This document shows, piece by piece, positions 60,298-64,000 of a DNA stretch of 64,000 nucleotides (its first letter is position 1; the number at the start of each line of letters is the position of its first letter). Source of the DNA: Pontixanthobacter gangjinensis (lineage in GTDB: Bacteria > Pseudomonadota > Alphaproteobacteria > Sphingomonadales > Sphingomonadaceae). Both the position numbers and the translations under genes were made by a program. The stretch spans positions 372,001 through 436,000 of the forward strand of contig NZ_WTYS01000001.1 in the NCBI RefSeq assembly GCF_009827545.1, in the 5' to 3' direction. The notes under the pieces were generated by a model, which worked only from the letters and a program-made list of their open reading frames with translations, ran no database searches and was not told where the DNA came from.

Positions 60298-62019
60298 TCA
60301 ATTGGCTGGCGGCATAACTTCAGTACGCAAAGCCTTGCGATCAAGCTTTCCGATCATAGTCTTGGGCAAATCGTCGCGAATAATCACTTTTCCCACCCGC
60401 TCGTGCTTGCCGACTTTGCCGTTAAGCCACGCCGCAAGATCGTCACCCGTAATTTCGAAACCATCGTTCAAAGTGACATAGGCGTAGGGTGTCTCACCAA
60501 GATAATCATCGGGCATGCCTATCACCAAGGCCTCTTTGACAGCTTCATGTTCGACCAAGACATTCTCAACCTGACTAGGGAAAACTTTAAAGCCCCCGAC
60601 AGCAATCATATCCTTGCTGCGATCGACAATCTGGATGAAGCCATCCTCGTCTTGAACAGCGATATCGCCTGTCCTTAGCCAAGACTCGCCATCGATAATG
60701 ACAAAGGCTGTCGCGGCAGCTTCTGGGCGATTCCAATATCCGCCCATCATTTGCGGGCCGCGGAGAACCAGTTCACCCGGTTCTCCCTCAGACGCGGGCT
60801 TAGACGGATCTTCCTTGTCGACAAACCGGATTAGGGTGCCCGGCACGACCTGACCGATCGTGCCGGGCTTACGCGTTCCTGCATAGGGATTGACCGAGAC
60901 GACCCCCGAACTTTCAGTCAGGCCATAACCTTCAACCATCCGGACACCTGTTTCAGCTTCGAACTTTTCGCGCAGCGGGGCGGACAGCGGCGCGCCACCG
61001 GAAATGCACACTTTCAGCGATGACATGTCGGTGTCGTCAAGCTTGGGATTGTCTAGCAAGGCCTGAAACATTGTCGGCACGCCAGGGAATCCCGTCGCGC
61101 CATGTTTTTGTATAGTTGCGAGCACTTGCCCCGGATCAAACCTCGGTACCATCGCAATCGACGCGCCAGTGACCACCGCATGATTGAGCAATGCCGTGTT
61201 GGCGAAAACGTGAAACAGCGGCAAGCCGCCCATGAACACTTCATTCTGCGGGTTATCAAACGGGTTGATGGCAGCCACTTGTTGTGCGTTCATCGACAAA
61301 TTCGCGTGGCTGAGCATCGCGCCCTTGGGCACACCGGTAGTGCCGCCAGTATACTGCAACAACGCCAGATCAGCCGGCTCAATTTGCGGCAATGATGGTA
61401 ACTTGCCGTCAGTCCAGCCGCTCCAATCTGGGCCCGCCAGAAGATCATTCCACCGCAGTACGGCCGAATCTTTTGCCAGTTTCGCCAGTTTGGAACGTGC
61501 GAACAGTTTCATTGCGATCCGCTTGACCGGAGGAAGCATAGCAGCCAGTTCCCCGACCACTAGCGTCTCCAATCCAGATTGATGGAGCACCTGCTCTGCC
61601 GTCCCGTACAATTCGGGCACATCGACGGTAACTAGCAGTCTCGTACCGGAATCAGCGACCTGCTGGGACAGTTCCTCGACACTATAAAGCGGAGAGAAAT
61701 TGACCGCCACCGCGCCCGCCATCATCGCGCCGTAATAGGCCGAAACATAAATTGGAACATTGGGCAGGAACAGGCCCACACGGTCACCCGCCTTAATTCC
61801 GTGCCCCCTTAGCGCCAGCGCAAATTTTTGCGCATCTTCATGCAAATTGCGGTAGGTGAAGCTGCGGCCCATAAAATGGATCAGCGGAGCATCAGGCGTT
61901 TGTAATGCGCTGCGAGCGAACATATCGGGCAGCGTCATGGGTTCGAGCGGCATATCCCACGGTTTAGGGTGATGATAGGGCGTTGTTTCGAACGGGTTTT
62001 GCACGTTACTTACATTCAT
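60298..62019 (-). CDS. fadD: Long-chain fatty acid-CoA ligase
   Basis: The 573-residue ANL-superfamily ligase activates fatty acids through an acyl-adenylate. The P-loop LLQYTGGTTGVPKGAMLSHANL, GYGLTESSGVVSVNP, SWLRTGDIAVQDEDGFIQIVDRSKDMIAVGGFKVFPSQVE and the final catalytic Lys in LPKTMIGKLDRKALR are present. The start is ATG 62019; a TTG at 62037 is also in frame. A palindrome overlaps this start. The gene converges on the bactofilin gene. Confidence 0.93.
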   Translation of the reverse strand: MNVSNVQNPFETTPYHHPKPWDMPLEPMTLPDMFARSALQTPDAPLIHFMGRSFTYRNLHEDAQKFALALRGHGIKAGDRVGLFLPNVPIYVSAYYGAMMAGAVAVNFSPLYSVEELSQQVADSGTRLLVTVDVPELYGTAEQVLHQSGLETLVVGELAAMLPPVKRIAMKLFARSKLAKLAKDSAVLRWNDLLAGPDWSGWTDGKLPSLPQIEPADLALLQYTGGTTGVPKGAMLSHANLSMNAQQVAAINPFDNPQNEVFMGGLPLFHVFANTALLNHAVVTGASIAMVPRFDPGQVLATIQKHGATGFPGVPTMFQALLDNPKLDDTDMSSLKVCISGGAPLSAPLREKFEAETGVRMVEGYGLTESSGVVSVNPYAGTRKPGTIGQVVPGTLIRFVDKEDPSKPASEGEPGELVLRGPQMMGGYWNRPEAAATAFVIIDGESWLRTGDIAVQDEDGFIQIVDRSKDMIAVGGFKVFPSQVENVLVEHEAVKEALVIGMPDDYLGETPYAYVTLNDGFEITGDDLAAWLNGKVGKHERVGKVIIRDDLPKTMIGKLDRKALRTEVMPPAN

Positions 62020-62024
62020 GTAAG
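62009..62024. promoter_or_regulatory. Palindrome over the fadD start codon
   Basis: CTTACAT-TC-ATGTAAG is a perfect inverted repeat with 7-base arms and a 2-base spacer. It covers the proposed fadD ATG (62019-62017). It may be a repressor site or a hairpin that hides the start codon. Confidence 0.45.
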
Positions 62025-62143
62025 CAAAATGCCGCAAGCGCGCGGCCCGGGCAAGGGGCAGCGGCTGAATTATTTCAATTTATTGCGCGGCTTGCGGCAT
62101 TCCTGCACTTTGGAACCAGAGCCGAACCGTTAATAGCGCGAAA

Positions 62144-62872
62144 TTAGCCTTCGCTAGTGCCGTCAGCTTCCTCGGCACGCTTTGCTTCGAGCCAGGCCGC
62201 AGCTTCGGCTTCTTGAGCGGCTTCTGACACGGCTTTCTCAGCTGCATCGCGCTCTGCATGCAGTTCGGCGATCAGCTTCTCACGGTCGGTTGGACCCTTG
62301 GCCACTGGAACCTCATCAACCGCTTCTTCACCTTCAACAGGTTTGATGTTCTTGGCAGCCTTCGCCACCACCGCATCAAGCTCGCGCTGCGCGCACAGAC
62401 CCAAAGTGACCGGATCTTTCGGTTGGATATTCTGGATGTTCCAGTGAGTCCGGTCGCGAATCGCGTTGATTGTGTTGCGAGTGGTCCCGATCAATTTGGA
62501 AATCTGCGCATCGGAAATTTCCGGATGGTTACGTAGCAGCCAGTTGATGCCGTCAGGCTTGTCCTGACGCTTGGACACTGGCGTGTACCGAGGGCCCTTA
62601 GTCCGCGTCACTTCAACCGGCGCTTTTTGCATAACCAAGCTGTAAGTTGGATCGGCCTGACCCTTATCAATCTCTGCCTGCGTCAATTCGCCCGAATGGA
62701 GCGGGTCGCGGCCAGTAAATTTGCTGCCGGCAAGATCGTCCGCCATCGCCTGAACTTCCAAAATATGCAGACCGCAAAATTCCGAAATCTGCTCAAAGCC
62801 GAGCGACGTATTATCGATCAGCCAAGTGGCAGTTGCATGCGGCATCAGCGGTTTGGGCTGGGTTTGGGCCAC
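62144..62872 (-). CDS. trcR: TrcR-type cell-cycle transcriptional regulator (DUF1013)
   Basis: The 242-residue DUF1013 protein begins MAQTQPKPLMPHATATWLIDNTSLGFEQISEFCGLHILEVQAMADD. The conserved helix-turn-helix segment is GINWLLRNHPEISDAQISKLIGTTRNTINAIRDRTHWN (about 108-145). The C-terminal third is acidic, Glu/Ala-rich and probably helical. DUF1013 proteins associate with RNA polymerase and affect cell-cycle gene expression in Caulobacter. The start is GTG at 62872 with GGAGA 9 bases upstream. A terminator-like hairpin lies just upstream of it. Confidence 0.9.
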   Translation of the reverse strand: MAQTQPKPLMPHATATWLIDNTSLGFEQISEFCGLHILEVQAMADDLAGSKFTGRDPLHSGELTQAEIDKGQADPTYSLVMQKAPVEVTRTKGPRYTPVSKRQDKPDGINWLLRNHPEISDAQISKLIGTTRNTINAIRDRTHWNIQNIQPKDPVTLGLCAQRELDAVVAKAAKNIKPVEGEEAVDEVPVAKGPTDREKLIAELHAERDAAEKAVSEAAQEAEAAAWLEAKRAEEADGTSEG

Positions 62873-62890
62873 GATTTGAATCTCCGTAAA

Positions 62891-62920
62891 AATAATAGGG
62901 CCGCCCCTTTCGGAGCGGCC
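62891..62920 (-). terminator. Terminator-like hairpin just upstream of trcR
   Basis: On the minus strand, GGCCGCTCC (62920-62912) pairs with GGGGCGGCC (62907-62899) with one mismatch, closed by a GAAA tetraloop. CTATTATTTTT follows. It lies about 27 bases before the trcR GTG and 209 bases after the stop of the upstream oxidoreductase gene. Confidence 0.7.
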
Positions 62921-63128
62921 ACTTCATGGGTTGATCTAGGGCATCACCCGCAGTTCGGCAAGCTTTTACGCTGCCGCCTAATCTGGGGCCCCTCTTTAGT
63001 GGCGATTGGGTGGCATCCTAAAACCTAACAGATTCTGGCAACCGAGTGTAGGAAGATCGACAGTCCGGGTTTTGAGAACTTGAATTGCTCGCCTGCTGAA
63101 GCAATAATCTCCGTGGAGCGTTAGCCAC

Positions 63129-64000
63129 TCAGCCTTGCCCGACTTCCAGCACAATCTTTCCGATGTGATCACCGGCCTCCATGTGCGCGTGAGCAGCGCC
63201 TACATCGGCCAGGGCAAAAACCTGATCCATTTCGGGCCGAATTTTGCCGGTTTCGACTAACGGCCATGCGGTGCGAGAAATCTCGTCGCACAGCAAGGCT
63301 TTGAATTCGTCAGGCCTAGCCCGCAGGGTAGAGCCTGTCAGCGTCAAACGTTTGACCATGATCTGCGCCATATTCAATTCGGCCTGCATCCCGCCAAGCA
63401 CCGCAATTGTGATATGGCGGCCATCTTCCGCCAGACAGGCTAGGTTGCGCGTCACATAATCGCCTGAGACCATATCGAGCACCAGCTGGACACCTTTGCC
63501 AGCGGTGATCGTTTTAACTTCTTCAACAAAATCGGCAGCCTTGTAATTGATTGCGTGATCCGCGCCGATCGCCTTTGCCGCGGCGCATTTTGCATCATTC
63601 CCGCAAGTGACAATTACATCCAACCCGAATGCCTTGCCCAGTTTGATTGCCATCGTGCCGATGCCGCTGGTTCCGCCATGGACGAGCAATGTCTCACCTT
63701 CCCCCGCCCAGCCTCGTTCAAAGACATTGTGCCACACAGTAAACAAAGTCTCAGGCAGCGCCGCAGCTTCTGCCAAGGACAATCCATCAGAGACCGGCAG
63801 GCAATGCTCGATTTTGGCGAGGCAATATTCGGCATAGCCGCCGCCAGTCACTAGCGCGCAAACGCGTTGGCCCGTGGCATCCGGAATCACGCTCTCTCCG
63901 CTGGCAACGATTTCGCCTGCTATCTCAAGCCCGGGAATGGGCGAGGCCCCAGGTGGCGCAGGGTAATGTCCCATGCGCTGGATAACATCGGGACGGTTCA
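63129..64000 (-). CDS. NAD(P)H:quinone oxidoreductase, PIG3-like MDR family (5' end missing)
   Basis: The gene is cut by the right edge; about 290 C-terminal residues are present. The reading frame continues upstream of the Met at 63974 as NRPDVIQR, typical of the PIG3 family, so that Met is internal. Motifs: PIPGLEIAGEIVASG, GGYAEYCLA, LLVHGGTSGIGTMAIKLGKAFGLDVIVTCG (NADPH binding) and KPEMDQVF-like GKIRPEMDQVFALADVGAAHAHMEAGDHIGKIVL. No zinc-binding residues are seen. It is a soluble quinone reductase of the zinc-independent group. Confidence 0.9.
   Translation of the reverse strand, partial: NRPDVIQRMGHYPAPPGASPIPGLEIAGEIVASGESVIPDATGQRVCALVTGGGYAEYCLAKIEHCLPVSDGLSLAEAAALPETLFTVWHNVFERGWAGEGETLLVHGGTSGIGTMAIKLGKAFGLDVIVTCGNDAKCAAAKAIGADHAINYKAADFVEEVKTITAGKGVQLVLDMVSGDYVTRNLACLAEDGRHITIAVLGGMQAELNMAQIMVKRLTLTGSTLRARPDEFKALLCDEISRTAWPLVETGKIRPEMDQVFALADVGAAHAHMEAGDHIGKIVLEVGQG

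Noticed and set aside
1-64000. tRNA/rRNA genes, CRISPR arrays, insertion sequences, prophage or toxin-antitoxin modules
   Set aside because: I looked through the gaps and found no cloverleaf, spaced direct repeats, transposase, integrase or phage structural genes. Small RNAs cannot be excluded by eye.

Overview
The window is a 64 kb piece of an alphaproteobacterial chromosome, most likely from the Sphingomonadales and perhaps the Erythrobacteraceae. This is inferred from the cell-cycle proteins SciP (DUF1153) and TrcR (DUF1013), GGAAC-N17-CGTT promoter-like sequences of the alphaproteobacterial EcfG type, a nadD-rsfS-rlmH-envC-ctpA string, an M23 peptidase/bactofilin pair and a family of small secreted 'VCAR' proteins. 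Genes are dense, many overlap by 1-4 bases, and base use is even and moderately GC-rich. I found no rRNA, tRNA, insertion sequence, prophage or CRISPR array.

Positions 1-22.9 kb hold housekeeping and envelope genes: a CNNM/CorC membrane protein, an OmpA-type lipoprotein, a CysQ-like phosphatase, sucC followed by etfBA, a secreted TonB-C protein, an efflux operon (adaptor, RND permease, DUF445), a GlsB-type stress protein, sciP with a small coupled partner, mnmA, a serine hydrolase, a pdxH-CDF-phzF string, a J-domain co-chaperone, a BrkB-family protein and fabI.

Positions 22.9-52.2 kb form one large surface-polysaccharide locus. The left arm (minus strand) encodes a WzyC-type polymerase/ligase, a Wza-type exporter, a Wzc-type tyrosine autokinase with a Tyr-Gly tail, and a TPR-like protein. 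A divergent, mostly plus-strand arm encodes a UDP-HexNAc dehydrogenase, pyruvyltransferase-like protein, GT-B-like protein, hexapeptide acyltransferase, glycosyltransferases, AsnB-type amidotransferase, Wzx flippase, sulfotransferase-like protein, FkbM methyltransferase, acyltransferase-3, three Kdo genes (kdsD, kdsB, kdsA) around a glycosyltransferase, a polyprenyl sugar-phosphate transferase and a UDP-GlcA 4-epimerase. WecC and WecB (minus strand) make UDP-ManNAcA. A minus-strand pair, an EpsG-type polymerase and a second acyltransferase-3, sits inside the plus-strand run. Together these predict a Wzx/Wzy-type acidic, heavily substituted polysaccharide containing uronic acids and perhaps Kdo.

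Positions 52.2-64 kb return to core functions: a secreted protein of unknown role, coq7 and dsbB (overlapping), ctpA, envC, rlmH, rsfS, nadD, then on the other strand an M23 peptidase overlapping a bactofilin, then fadD, trcR and the 3' part of a quinone oxidoreductase gene cut by the window edge.

The best leads for new biology are the polysaccharide locus with two polymerase types and its own Kdo genes, the RND permease with about 120 extra central residues carrying two extra hydrophobic segments, the small protein translationally coupled to sciP, a terminator-like hairpin just upstream of trcR, and candidate EcfG and LiuR-like control sites.
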